Shown: positions 1 through 12,122 of the stretch, one piece after another
Position numbering within the stretch: the stretch's first letter is position 1
Layout of the letters: the number at the start of each line of letters is the position of its first letter
NCBI GenBank assembly: GCA_947650285.1
Contig: CANTFL010001141.1
Coordinates: forward strand, 62,001-126,000
Direction: 5' to 3'
DNA: 64,000 bases
Source: Hyaloperonospora brassicae
Lineage: Eukaryota > Oomycota > Peronosporomycetes > Peronosporales > Peronosporaceae
Program-made: the position numbers and the translations under genes
Notes under the pieces: generated by a model
The model's database searches: none
The model's input: the letters and a program-made list of their open reading frames with translations, nothing else
Told to the model about the DNA's origin: nothing

Positions 1-3000
1 TTTCTATTACTAGGCAGAAGTTGAAAGAAAAAATAATCTTGGTGATTAAAGAAAGAAGCTGTAAGATTTTGCAAAAAATTACTTAAATACGTAATTTGGT
101 TTATAAAATTACTCCATGTTTCCCATTACAGTGGGTGTATTTGACGAAGGTGGATAGTAAGGACTCCAGGGGGATACAAGGCAAGGCTTGTTTCATGCGG
201 CAATTGGCAACCAATAAATTTGATAAAATTATCGCACCCTGATGCAATATTGAAGAATGCACCGTAATTGCAACCTAGTATAATCTTGTATATAAAATGT
301 AATGCATCTTTATTTGTTATAATCTGAGCGTAAAACAAGTCTTTATTTTGCCTAAGAAACCAAAATTGTTATATGAGCCTACTAAGATGCATAATTATCT
401 TATTATTTATTAGCAAACCTTTTGGGTAGATAACACGACAGCATAAAAACTAATATTGGTGGAGCCTTTAAGCGATCTTAGTTTGTCTCGAGACAGTGAT
501 TGAATTTCCTTCATCAAAGATAATATTAGTTTGTGTTTAAGCAGTGCATAATGTACTATTATTTTTACAGTAGTCAGACTGATAAAAGTGTAACAATTAA
601 TTGTTTATGAACCAAGGTACTTGTAGCCTTCGAGCATTCGAATGCTGTCGTCCAAATTTCTTATAAGAAATGGTGTTGTTTGAAGCAATAATAATTGGTT
701 TTTAAACAAGTCTAATCACTGCGTATTTATCGAGATGACGATGTTGCATATCGTTTAAAATAATAACTTCATATTGAAATATTTCGAAATTATTTGGATT
801 GGAATTCAACTTGAATAAGGTAATATAATGTGTTGACGTTGTCAATATAGTATATGTCTAATGTTTAAGCTGTTGCCTATTACGGCCAAATGGACACGGA
901 AGAGCAACAATCTAATATTCAAGCATAAATGTTGAATATTGAAACATTTCTCTGCAGAAGGTGTAGCAGACATTGTTATATACCCTCACTCGACTTTATG
1001 CCCCATACATAAAATACTATATACAAACAAACTTAGCCCCTACTTCATTTTCTTTACCATTAAGCTCTAAAGATAATATATTTATATAAATTAACACATA
1101 CGTTTGGTTATATATTTAATTGATTATCAAACGTACACTTCTCTCTATATCAGACCTCCGTAAATGACAATTTCTCTAATATTCGAATTACTGGTCTGAT
1201 ATGCATCGGATAACCGAACCTAAATACAAGCTAGATATTGAGTAAAAAATAAACGGATAGGATTGTTAGCGTTTTAAAGACGAAAAATATGTCCTAGCTA
1301 TAATAATCATAGCGCAAATCGAATAGAAAGGATGCTTTTGGATAAAAGTGATAAGAATATACCTGGGATTGTCAGATTAAAACTTTCGTCGAAATAAATG
1401 CTTAAATGTTAGGACGGGGTTCTATCTTTGGCGTGTATGAAAAGAATAAAGTTCCATTAAGTTATATAGCTCCAATAAACAGGATTTTATGCTTATATCA
1501 CAAGTAAGACGCAAACCTATGTGCCTGAAAGTTGTTATGTGAGTTGTACATGAATGTGTAAAGGCCGTTATCGATGTAGATAATTCATACCGGAGATGTC
1601 AATGTATTAAAGAGGACGAATACGTCTTTAAGCAAGTAACATGTCGACCATGGTCATAACTTTTTAAATCTACGCTAAAGCTGAGCTTGTGCCACCATTT
1701 TCTTCATACGACAAAGCTCCTCCTTTTAAAACTTGGAGTACGAGCGTAATAGACCTTATTCCTGTGCAATATACACAATCACATGTCGCCCACGATGATG
1801 TCATTAAGTAATGATAAACAATATTGGTTTTAACACGTCATTCCAATAAAAACGTTTAAATATATGATCTATACAAGCCTGTTCGAATAACACCTAGTTG
1901 GTATCTAGGTAACAAATTTTAAGAAAGGTAGGAGGGTATGCGCTCACATATTAGGACTTCATGATTCTGTCTTAAGGGCCAATTCATATAAGAACGCCAT
2001 TGAAGCCAGCATATGATGCTTGGTGAAAGCAAATTGCAACTTGTGAAACTTCTCCCAGTTAAATGAAAGTACGGGTGAGGATCATTTTTTGTTGCTAACA
2101 GACTAGATCAACATACAAGATAAGATTTTATTTTTTACGTTACCAATGTGAATGAGCACTGTTACAACTAACTATATAAAGACCAAGAGACCGATGCAAA
2201 ACGTTCAATGTCAACCGTATGATAATCTTTACTCTATACGCTATTTAAAATTGTGAAAGGATCTATGTTTCTATGTCACCTTCATAGAATTTTTTTAATA
2301 TGTGGATTCAATTGACCACGACCATAATATAGAAAGGGAAATGTTAAGCAACTCCCAGGTATTCGTGAACCACCCCCTTCCCCTATAAACTACCGTAGTT
2401 TACTCGCTTTACGCCTTCTGATTGGTAGGATTAAGTTTATAACCGGTTTCAGAAGTAATTTACAATCGCATTTACAAAAGGTAAAATATTAAATTTGAAT
2501 AATCCACGCATTTCGCTGAGTAGGCGACGTGTGGTAATTTAATATTCAGCTACTTCATTTGACCAAGTAATGGAAAGGTCAAGTTCGGCTTTTATACGAA
2601 AAATTCTATGACAGGTTGGGCTTGTAGCGAGAATCCTGCATGGGCACTGGGACAAAGGCATCCAACAATGCTATATTCAAAATTGACTTCAAATCAGCCA
2701 CAGAGGTCTATAATGAGGTACGTCAATCGTCGTAATACCTGTTCAATTGACTAACTAGACTGACGTAAAATTTGATGTAAAAGTAGCTCAACGTGGCGTC
2801 TAACTAAGGCTAGACGGATCTTTTCTTCATCGGGTGCCCCGAAAAGACAGTCCGTATCCTCTGGGTTCTTGAATTAACTTCGTTTCGATATATATGTAAA
2901 AAGAACGCAGTATTGACGCTCACTACTCCTCGTCATTGTGCACAATGCGGTCAAGTGACTGGCTCAAGACGATCCACATGACAGCAGTAATAACCGGCAT

Positions 3001-4018
3001 AAACGAGGATGGCTCACGGAGCGCTACAAGCTCCATCGCTTGCAGAACGAGCGTTGTTTCTATCGAAACATCTGCTTAGTCGTTGAAGACCGCCATCAAC
3101 AGGGTTCTTGTCGAGTACTTTTCCACTCACGGATACAGTAATGAATCTAACTTATGTTAGGGGTATTGTTCATCCAGATGGAGGCGCAAGCCGTTACAAG
3201 GATAAAGATGGAATTAATATAAATTAACGTAATATAGGGGTGGGGGTGTTTTATGAAAACCGGGGTTGGGGGGTTGACGTTTGTCTTAAGATAATACACT
3301 TAAAAATGGATTCGTCAGTGAATAACAACAAATTTACGTCGTATACTCTACGACAAATATTACTATATTATTGGTCGGACTTCGATCCAAATAAGAATTG
3401 GATAATTAGCCGTTGTATGTATTATGTACTAAATAGATCAACACTAAACTTGATTTAAAGTTCGAATATCATATAATAGTATAAAAAATTTATCTTATGA
3501 CTGAGACATCAATTTTCATTCATACAAAATATATATTTGAATTATTTAGTGATTATATTATCTTAGACAGATAAGTACGTTCATACCTAAAACAAATCAA
3601 AGACAGGTCCAGTATAGGGTTTCGATCCACACGATTTGTTAGTTGCCGAGTGATTCTATAATGCTGTGTACGGTGACTACGACATATGTAGTTTTTGTAA
3701 AGCTTACGTCCTGAATATAAATACGTATCTTCATGACTTGACAAGAAATTTCCTGCATTTTATATATGTATATATACATTAGTGTTCACAAAAAATATTC
3801 ATATATGCTTTTGACCTTGTCGCCGAAATTATCCAATTCTTATAATTTTTTCTATCAAATTATTTGCTCAAAAGATTAAAAGTTACACATAAAATACACG
3901 TAATTGCCGCGTAATGCAATTCCGTCTTAATATTTTAAGCCCCCATAGCCAGAAATATGCCGATGGAGCGAGCCTTCTTTCATAAATATATGACTTTACT
4001 CTAAATTAAGAGAAATAT
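1..4018. other. AT-rich gene-empty stretch
   Basis: The stretch is strongly AT-rich and broken by stop codons in all frames. The only open frames are under 75 codons and none resembles a known domain. No RNA gene or repeat is recognised. One G-rich run at 3237-3273 (four runs of four to six G, the second and third separated by a long loop) stands out against the AT background but has no assigned role. It probably represents neutral intergenic DNA or very old repeats. Confidence 0.7.
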
Positions 4019-4213
4019 ATAGGTATATAGGTACATATCCACCCTTTGATACGTTCACACCCCCGTAAGAGATTCCTCTCATTAAGTATCGTAACCTCGA
4101 TAACTAGGTACAGCACATTTATACATATTAAATGCCATATAGATACTCTTTGCTTTGTACACATTCCTCCGTTATAGAGGACTCTTTTGTGTCAGCACAC
4201 ATCTATGTGTACG
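4019..4213 (+). repeat. Left ~195 bp terminal inverted repeat
   Basis: This segment is the reverse complement of 11139-11333 over about 195 bp. By eye the arms are roughly 90% identical and align almost without gaps; a cluster of differences lies near the inner end. The outermost shared bases are TAGGTATATAGG. Flanking bases permit a short target duplication (TA or ATA on both sides), but no longer one is visible. Long arms with a short duplication mark a TIR DNA transposon; the superfamily cannot be assigned without its transposase. Confidence 0.85.
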
Positions 4214-5334
4214 ACGTCCAATCTCATAATCCTATACTTCTCTTATAGTCACCTTTAATACTTAGATTTCACTTATTTTATCGACATTTTTTGTGCAGGT
4301 TATCACAGCGTGACCCGTCATGTTCAGTGGAATTTGGTTCGATAAAAAAAGGCGTTTAAATCATCGATTGATGCCCACTGCGCAATGAATTTCTCGTCCT
4401 CAGCGCGCACATAAATGATATCCTGGGAGAAAGAAATGTTGTCCATCATGACCTTTTCCGTCTCATACCGCGCAGCAGTGTGAACCTACACCGCATCAGA
4501 ACAAACACAAAAGTATCAGCTGCTGCAAGTGAGTCAACAACCGCCCTTAAATATAAACCACTAGACACCTGCACAATGACCAACCGTCGCATTAACAGCT
4601 TCGATCTGAGACGACACAATTTGTGCGCGATCACAGTCGTCTATCTCAAAAGTCTCCTAAAACACGTCGGCGCACGAGCGCTCGTACCTTGCAGAATATA
4701 TCTGACAACAAATTCTAACCTTGCGATTGTACGGCGCAGCTGCATTGTCAATGATAAACTGCAGTGACGCATGGAACCTGGTCAGGTCAAAGACACACTT
4801 CACGTCCCCAAAAAGGCTGCTAATAATTCCGGAGATCGGATTTTAAAAGACACAAGTACCCTAATGTGTATATGTGTCACCTGCTCACCTGGTCGAGTCA
4901 CTGTAATTGGCGATTCGAACGATAGTGCGACATCCATTTACAAACGACCAAGTAGCTAAAAGTGGCTGCGGCATAGAAGTGACAGGTGCTGAGTTGTCCT
5001 TCGTACGCAAGCGCCGATCTACTCAGCAACGAGATGGTCTCCTACGATGGTGTAGACCTTATATTATACGAAAAAGAGAAATTTGTACAGCACCCATGTT
5101 CGCCAGCAATCGTGCTAGTGTCAGAGAGGAAGTCTGTTGCACTAAAATTATAGGATTCTGCCATTTTGTCTTTCCTTATATTTTCTTTCTTGCCTATCTA
5201 CCGCTCATATTTAGGCGTTCCTGCAGCCAGAGCTGACCAAAGTTAGAACACGACAGGATCTAAGTCGGTATCCGCCACTATAACCACTCCTGAACGCCTT
5301 TTCATGCATGTACGTAACTAGCATGAAACGATTT
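4214..5334. other. Interior of TIR element, unrecognised
   Basis: GC-balanced DNA between the left inverted repeat and the end of the copia RNase H remnant. Short open frames exist on both strands (4480-4767 plus, 4446-4634 minus, 4907-5236 plus), but none has a recognisable motif and they overlap antisense to one another. The part next to 5334 should contain the copia 3' LTR; no direct repeat of it was found on the other side of the element by eye. Confidence 0.4.
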
Positions 5335-5860
5335 ACCGACTTATAAATAATTCAATTTCCAACAATACTCTTTTACTAAGACTAAACTTCTATACAAACA
5401 CGCAATGAAGCACGCAATTTTAAGCTTGGTCGCGTCTAGTGCGTTGGTCAACAAAATGGCAAGCATTAGCTCCGATCGCACGTACTGTGCCGGCACAATC
5501 ACCAGCCGAGAAAAAATTGCACACAAACTTGACTCAAATGTCAATATGTTTGGCTTTGAGCGACGACGCGTCACCCTCAAGCTGTCGAATAGCGGCTTGA
5601 TTGTCCATATGCACTAACATGGCAATTTTGGGGCTGCGCGTATGTCGCATATCATTTCGAGTATGCCCAAAAGCTCTCACGCAACCTCCGACGCCGCCTA
5701 AAATTTAATTTTCATCGTCGATTGGAATAAGCCACCCAGTTTCTTGGTACATTAGCTGACCGTCATATCGTTTAGAAATATAATACATACATGAATAGAC
5801 TTTCAGTCACATTTGCCCGCGGCGAAGTCCGCGTCGCTGAATATCACAACCATAATCGAC
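5335..5860 (-). pseudogene. copia RNase H remnant
   Basis: Minus-strand translation in shifting frames shows the hallmarks of the copia RNase H and pol terminus: FSDADFAAGK near 5830, an AASE/ELLG segment, then DNQAAIRQLEG followed by SSLKAKHID near 5520-5600, and finally YVRSELML with a following LLTNALDATKL at about 5420-5480, matching the usual ADLLTKALD end of copia pol. Several stops and frame changes break it. It is the downstream continuation of the RT fragment at 7105-7960, cut off from it by the LTR-like insertion. In a working element this domain degrades the RNA strand of the RNA-DNA hybrid. Confidence 0.8.
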
Positions 5861-5881
5861 ATACCTACAATGTTTCTTGGT

Positions 5882-7104
5882 TGTATATAAAGCGCAGAGA
5901 AATAATGATGGAATAGTGGATCGTGCGAATCTCATTTAGTAGGAGCCTAATTTGATTGGTGGAGCGCGCTCGAAGACGGGCCCGTTGCCACTAGGAATGC
6001 GATTAAACGGCTGAGTGAAAGAAAACAATTGATGACGATATGCGGATTGATCTACCTAAAGGTCAATAAGGATCATAATCAGGATTGACGATTGACGGAT
6101 TACAATACGCAATTAAAGGCTTGGATCACCAAGCTACAAGGACCGGATCACTCGAGAGGAGAACAACATCTGGATTACATGATCGATAACGACAATGGAT
6201 TATGGGTGAATGTCGAAGCAGGCTGGAGGAGTGGATCATCAATATCATCGGGCATGCGAATTTTTAAAAACGACAACGATCCGACCGTGGATGCCCAATC
6301 AAAGACACAAAATATTGACCACGATCTATCTGGGGAGTATACCGATAGATTGGGTGAACGCATAAGTAGTGCGGACCACATACCGCGATGAATTACCGAG
6401 CGATCCGCTACCGAGCAATCCGCTACCGAGCGGTCCTCTACCCAAGTGCTGTGGACCACATGGTCTGAAAAGTAAATTAAATAGACAGGCAAGACGCAAC
6501 CGTTTACCTCGATAACAGATAGGCATATTCATAGGTTTAAAAATTTGTTGGTTGGCATTTGACAGAATTAAAATATGCAACGAAAGACACACGTCGACTA
6601 TTCCCAGGCAGGATCTTTCGCCTCCCAATTAAAAGAGATTCACCTGCGTCGCTGCAAACTTCGCCCTTGGATTGTGTGGCTAGGTGGAGCGTCAATTATT
6701 ACCCTCAACTGCGATCGTACGCAGTGAACCTTACGATTCGAATTCAAGATTGCGAGCCGGCTTAAGTAATCAGAAGGCTTGCGGATCAAGCATCACTCTT
6801 GGAAAAAGGTGACTCAAGTAGAGCGCCCACGTGTGCACGCGATCGAGTGATGGATTCCCACTAAATCCTCCCTTACGTTTGAATACGTGAGAAATATCCA
6901 CCCGATCAACCTCAATTCCTAACCGGTCAAGTTCAGCCTCAGCTCAAGTCCACCAAGAAGAGCGCAACCCGCCCCAAAGACAAGTACAAAAAGTAAGGAA
7001 GAAAACACAAAGCACGAAATCGGAGTCCCTTCGTTAGTAGGCCTTCCGGGCGCCAGTGAAGAGTCGACATCGTCTCGCGAAACGAGCGATCACCATTACC
7101 CACA
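5882..7104 (+). repeat. LTR-like insertion, copy A (1.22 kb)
   Basis: This block is similar along its whole length to 46959-48213 (copy B). Both begin TGT with a shared GCGCAGAG segment about 10 bp in, and both end in CACA after a shared GATCACCA segment. A shared GGGCGCCAG motif lies near the right end (about 7048). TG...CA ends suggest a solo LTR. Here it interrupts a minus-strand copia pol between RT (KRMARYLKGKR, just right of 7105) and RNase H (just left of 5881). Flanking bases do not give a clear target duplication. It contains three 15 bp tandem units at 6396-6440. Open frames inside are short and have no recognised domain. Confidence 0.75.
6396..6440 (+). repeat. Three 15 bp tandem units
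   Basis: Three consecutive copies of CCGAGCGATCCGCTA with one or two substitutions each occupy 6396-6410, 6411-6425 and 6426-6440, and a looser fourth unit precedes them. The corresponding part of copy B (about 47455-47555) carries a longer, more diverged set of the same motif, so the array belongs to the LTR-like repeat and has changed length between copies. Confidence 0.8.
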
Positions 7105-7960
7105 GTTTCATGACTAATCTAGTAAACCTCTTGCCTTTTAGGTAGCGCGCCATTCGCTTTGCAAACTTCCAATTGTGATACAATGGCTGATGTAATTGTT
7201 GTTCGCTTTACAGGTTGCAAACATGATGTCGGACAATGAGCATCGCGGTACCATAATCAGCAAATTAATTAGCGGCTGAAACTTCTTCACTGTTGTAATT
7301 TTATTCGTTCCCTTGACCTCAAGCATTAATCCATCAATAAGATGCACCTCAAAGCAGTCAGTAACCATAGGAGAAAGTGTTGAATTCGCAATTAAAAGTC
7401 CGTGCTTACGTAGCAAGTCAGATATAGCATCTTCCTGATCCAGTTGATAGCTGCCCATTTATTAAGCACCACCTGCTTCCCAAGATAGTTGATCACATGG
7501 CCGAAATTTAGTATCTGCAAACTTGGTAGTCATTTGCAGAACGATCAATTGTGTCCCCGTTGGTGCCGGTACTTAGAAATTATCCATGAAGAGACCCACC
7601 ACAACAATCCCCTATTCATCGTGCTTACAGTGGAGACACGTGTCAGACACGCACTATGTTAATCCCGCATCGCAAAACTCCTCGTGAAGAAGCTGACTTC
7701 ATATCGGCCAGCCTGCCTAAGGCCGTGCGATCTCGTAAATAATTTCTATTGTTAGCTCGCTCTTGCCTGACACACTGAACTTCTTCACATTCTCTTGGTC
7801 AATGTCCATGCCTTGCAATATCTCAAAACTTTCTCATGGTGAGACTTTTTTCGCTTTCATATAAGATTGAAGTATAATCTCTTGCTTTGCAAGCACTCCA
7901 CACGCCTCTTCCAAAGCACGTAGTATTATCTTGACCCGTGAAACGTCGATAACTGCGGTG
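7105..7960 (-). pseudogene. copia reverse transcriptase remnant
   Basis: The minus strand encodes broken pieces of a copia RT. MDIDQENVKK and SGKSELT lie near 7770-7820, GIVVVGLFMDNF near 7575-7611 corresponds to the catalytic YVDD strand, and GSYQLDQEDAISDLLRKHGL begins at 7458. Then FQPLINLL and DIMFATCKA appear, followed after a frame change by KRMARYLKGKR close to the junction with the LTR-like repeat. The catalytic YVDD is changed to FMDN, so one aspartate is lost, and a stop follows. Frameshifts and stops are frequent. Confidently a dead copia RT; the exact upstream limit is blurred. Confidence 0.85.
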
Positions 7961-8418
7961 ATGGTAAGCTATTTATAAACATTAAAAACCTGCACATTAT
8001 GTATGCAACAAGTCGAACCTTGAGACGCTTGAGACAACCGTGTGCATAGATTTTCGTTTGAAACACCCATTTGGTGTGCCGTGTATGACAGCTGAAGCCT
8101 TGCCCGAACCACCTTTAAAACTTGTTCTCTTCGAGTTCGTGTATCTCTTGAAGCAAGATATCTCTCATCCTTCAAGCTTGCTGATTCGCTTGGCTTCTCC
8201 ATAACTTTTTTAGATCGCGCTTATCTATGTGAGCCACGACAAACTCTTTGTGCTCTTGCTCCTCCTTATTATCAATAGAATGTGCGCGTTTTGATGCACC
8301 TCGAGTCCTGTAGGAATCACGGGTCCATAGCTTTGACTTTTTTTTCCTTTTCGACTATATGAAGCCGAGATCAAGACTTCTTCACCTGGTCATGTCGACA
8401 CCGTGCCATCCGCTTATA

Positions 8419-9420
8419 CTAAATGCCAGGTGCTGTCTGCCATCGGCAACTGTGCTCATCACTCAACTTTTTAATGTACCTCACCTGTTGAGTAACCACG
8501 ACCTTGACTTCGTTTTGCAGAGACACCTTGTGGCCCTTGTATTCATCGCCGAGCCCGATGATATACCGATTTAAGGCCTTTTGACGAGCGAGTTCTCGGT
8601 CGAGTCGCGGTAAATAGAACACCCAAATTCATGGACCACAATGTTACGCAAACTATGAGCGCTCTTCGTAAGTATCTCCATAGGCAATATTTGTTTGTCA
8701 TTTGCGCTTCTCTGGCTGCGATTGAGGATTTATCAGGCATACGCAACCTCAACACCCTAAACCGACAAAGTCAATAGACTGAAAAATGTCATCGAGCGAG
8801 CCATGAAAGAACCGTTCGGTACCTTTTCTCAGCCTTGTCATCCGATGATTGATTTCCATCTTCACTTACGTGTCTTGATACAACCGTGAAATTGCATAAC
8901 CGGTCGTCATTCTCGTTGACTCCTCCGCCGTCCCTTTTAAGAACACGCACTCGAAAGTTGAACGGACGCTCGAAACAGGACAATAAATGGTCAAAAATTT
9001 TAAGCCGCCTCATCCCTGGAACTAGCGAGAAATAAGCGACAGTAATTAGACTTATGATTCACTATATTTTAATAAGTACCCGTGAACAAGTCGGTTTCTT
9101 GGTGTCATCGGACTCGGTAGATCAGAACATATGACACCGCCGATACAGTCGATCGGCGAGTGAGCACCCGTGTCCTTATGTGAATGCACATTGTAGATCT
9201 GTTTATCTTCAGCTCATGACACACAGGTCTTGAACGATCCGTTACCTTAATGCCTGACGCTGAGCATTTTGCCATCTACTCTATCGCGTCTTAACTTGAA
9301 TGATATAGACGCTGGTGAAGGTACTATAGCGACTTAAATCTACATGTCCTTGACCAACTCGTCCGTTGTTTCGTAAGTCATTTCGCCATCAGCACGTCAC
9401 TTAATCGACTCGAAATGCAA
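8419..9420 (-). pseudogene. copia integrase remnant
   Basis: Minus-strand fragments read as a copia integrase. CAEDKQIYNVHSHKDTGAHS followed by IGGVICSDL (first catalytic Asp, near 9116-9137) is followed by FNFRVRVLKRDGGGVNEND (second Asp) and VSEDGNQSSDDKAEKRYRT (catalytic Glu) within 8789-9013. The post-integrase linker IIGLGDEYKGHKVS lies in 8419-8622. The three acidic residues appear retained, but stops and frame changes separate the blocks. The domain would insert the cDNA copy into host DNA. Order and spacing fit the neighbouring protease and RT fragments. Confidence 0.82.
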
Positions 9421-9624
9421 TTTGTGTCCACAGTATTTATTTATAGAGAGCATGATTATTAATATAGATATCGAGTACGACTTCACCGTAGCTGCGCCTG
9501 ACTAGAGCGCGCTTCGCGCCAATATACACAAGGCCGAACTTCTTCCGCTCGATCTTGCCGGGCAAAATAAAATTTTGCGAGAGATTTGTCGCGAATTATA
9601 CTTCAGGAAATGTGAAATCCTCTG

Positions 9625-9861
9625 TTACCCTCCCGCTACCACAGATAGTACCTGGTTACCAAGACGTATCAGCTTGACGGGCTCACCATCGGCCAGAAGC
9701 CACTCATGTTCGCAAATTTTTGCCTCTTGCAACAAAGACGGGTCATCATTTAGATAAAAACTGGATCCACTATCCAGAACCCATCCTTCGCCTTCACGGT
9801 CAGTTCTTTCTGGTATCAGGAATTTCTGATCCAACTTGGATGCCGCGAGATCTTTACTCAA
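9625..9861 (-). pseudogene. copia protease fragment
   Basis: A 78-residue open frame contains WVLDSGSS at residues 27-34, the classic retropepsin active-site strand with its aspartate (residue 30) intact, followed by a LLADGEPVKL flap-like segment and a terminal VVAGG. This is the expected order for a copia protease lying just upstream of integrase. The frame is isolated by stops on both sides, so it is a fragment of a dead polyprotein. Confidence 0.85.
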
Positions 9862-10240
9862 GTGCGTTCTCCATTTGCGAGCACGATATAGCCCACTGTT
9901 CTTGGCTCATCGGACTCCATTTGCGTTAGCAATGTTCTTGCTTCGTCAATTAGCCTTGACATGCCCTGAATTACCGCATCGTAACAGGTGCGCGTCTCCT
10001 TCTTATAGGTTGACTCTTTCACATGAGCAACTTATTCTCTTTTGAAAGCACGTCCTGATCGAGATTCCGGCTCACATTTCTGCTAAAATTTCGCAAGTTC
10101 TTCAGCATGCACGAAAACGTCTCGACAGTGATAATGATACTACTCCATCATATTTGTCGACAGAACTGGCGATGCGTAGCGTACGATGTTATCGAGTACC
10201 CTTTACTCGGCCTTCCTAAATTCATCACTAGCAGCAAACA

Positions 10241-10715
<475 letters not shown>

Positions 10716-10720
10716 TAGGC

Positions 10721-11138
10721 TGACGAGGAAGCGGTTGTACGCTCTGCGGCAAACGTTGAGTAACTCGTGGCCAATGCTTAGCTCCCTGATTCGTTATATG
10801 TCGCAGTGCTTAATAGCTTGGCAACCTTGAGCACTCGAGAGGATATTGGTGTATCCTGCCGCGAATTCAGCGCCGAGCATGGAACCAAAGATACCATTGT
10901 CAAATGCGCCCCGCGTAAGCTCGTCGACAAATGGCAAACATGACAATGAACATTAGAATCGCGCAGGTCACATGCTGTGCCTCTTTTGCTTCTCGACGCG
11001 GGAGCTCACGCGGTCGTAAAGCTTAAATTCTGCTCGTATCGTAGGCGTTGTTTCCGTTGTTCTAGAATCTGTTTAAAATCGATGAAATGTTCATATAAAG
11101 AATGATTTAAGTGGTTTTACCGGTTTATGCGATCGGAA
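10721..11138. other. copia leader / TIR-element interior
   Basis: GC-balanced DNA between gag and the right inverted repeat. It should hold the copia 5' leader, primer-binding site and LTR. A weak match to the common TGGTATC primer-binding start lies at 10881-10896 on the minus strand. No LTR could be paired by eye with the left side. No gene is seen. Confidence 0.35.
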
Positions 11139-11333
11139 GTCATACACATAGATGTGCGCTGACACAAACAAGTATTTTATGATGGAGGGATGTGTACAAA
11201 GCAAAGAGTATTTATATGGCATTTAATATGTATAAATGTGCAGTACCTAGTTATCGAGGTTACGATACTTAATGAGAGGCATCTTTTACGGGGGGGTGAA
11301 CGTATCAAAGGGTGGATATGTTCCTATATACCT
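11139..11333 (-). repeat. Right ~195 bp terminal inverted repeat
   Basis: Reverse-complement partner of 4019-4213. The outer end reads CCTATATACCTA on the plus strand. The longest exactly matching runs cover the outer and middle parts; the inner third has most substitutions. Confidence 0.85.
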
Positions 11334-12056
11334 AATAATTGTGATGTACCGTACTTGATTTTGGCTTACTCAATAGACGAAGAATATCCTTAACGTCGAC
11401 AATAGAATAAATTGTATCACGTACTACGTATCCACTAGTTCATTTAAAAAAGCTTGGGCTTTAAGGTATTTGCGATAAAAGAATTTATTGATACACTTCG
11501 CACGGAATACAATGGCAGCAGATGTTTGCCTTTTTTAACGACAAGTTACCTAAACAATTTAGAGGAGTCATGCAATAGCTAGTAGGTTGTATATATTGCA
11601 CAGCATTTGCCATTTGAACGTTTAGTTTACTTTGATGCTACTTTGACATATAGGTATATACAATTGTGCCGTCAAGTAGATCTGCGTATTTCGGCAACAC
11701 CAATATCACACTGTGTTGATCCGTGACAGAGTAGCTGTCCTACCTGCGTTTTATTCAAATATACCTCCGTAACGGATTCACTCTGACCACATTCGTTCAT
11801 CTATTCTAGCATTCACTACGCGAAGCGAAGCACACAATAGCTGAACAAATGCTGCGACTGTCTGTGGTCAGCTCTGACTGACGGCGAATGAGTTCATTCG
11901 CTCTGATTTTATCATATGAAATAATGTATAGGGGTGAAAGGCGGCGATGTTATACCGTAGAAATATTTTTGAGTAAAGGAGTTGGCTGTGCCTCATTGTC
12001 GATACAACTTTTTATAATTTATTGTGTACTAGCGTAAAAGTCGGACGACAGACTTT

Positions 12057-12122
12057 AAGGTCGGTGCTGACGCGTTGTGCATACCAATAAAAGTGCAAGA
12101 TCGGTGCTGACGCTTTGTGGAT
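12057..12122 (+). repeat. Two-copy 40 bp period direct repeat
   Basis: A 26 bp segment containing TCGGTGCTGACGC is repeated once with a 40 bp offset (12057-12082 and 12097-12122), with three or four substitutions. It is a local tandem duplication of unknown role. Confidence 0.7.

Noticed and set aside
5405..5617. 70-codon plus-strand frame resembling a piggyBac segment at first sight
   Set aside because: The antisense strand clearly encodes the copia RNase H end (DNQAAIRQLEG, LLTNALDA), so the plus frame is a shadow.
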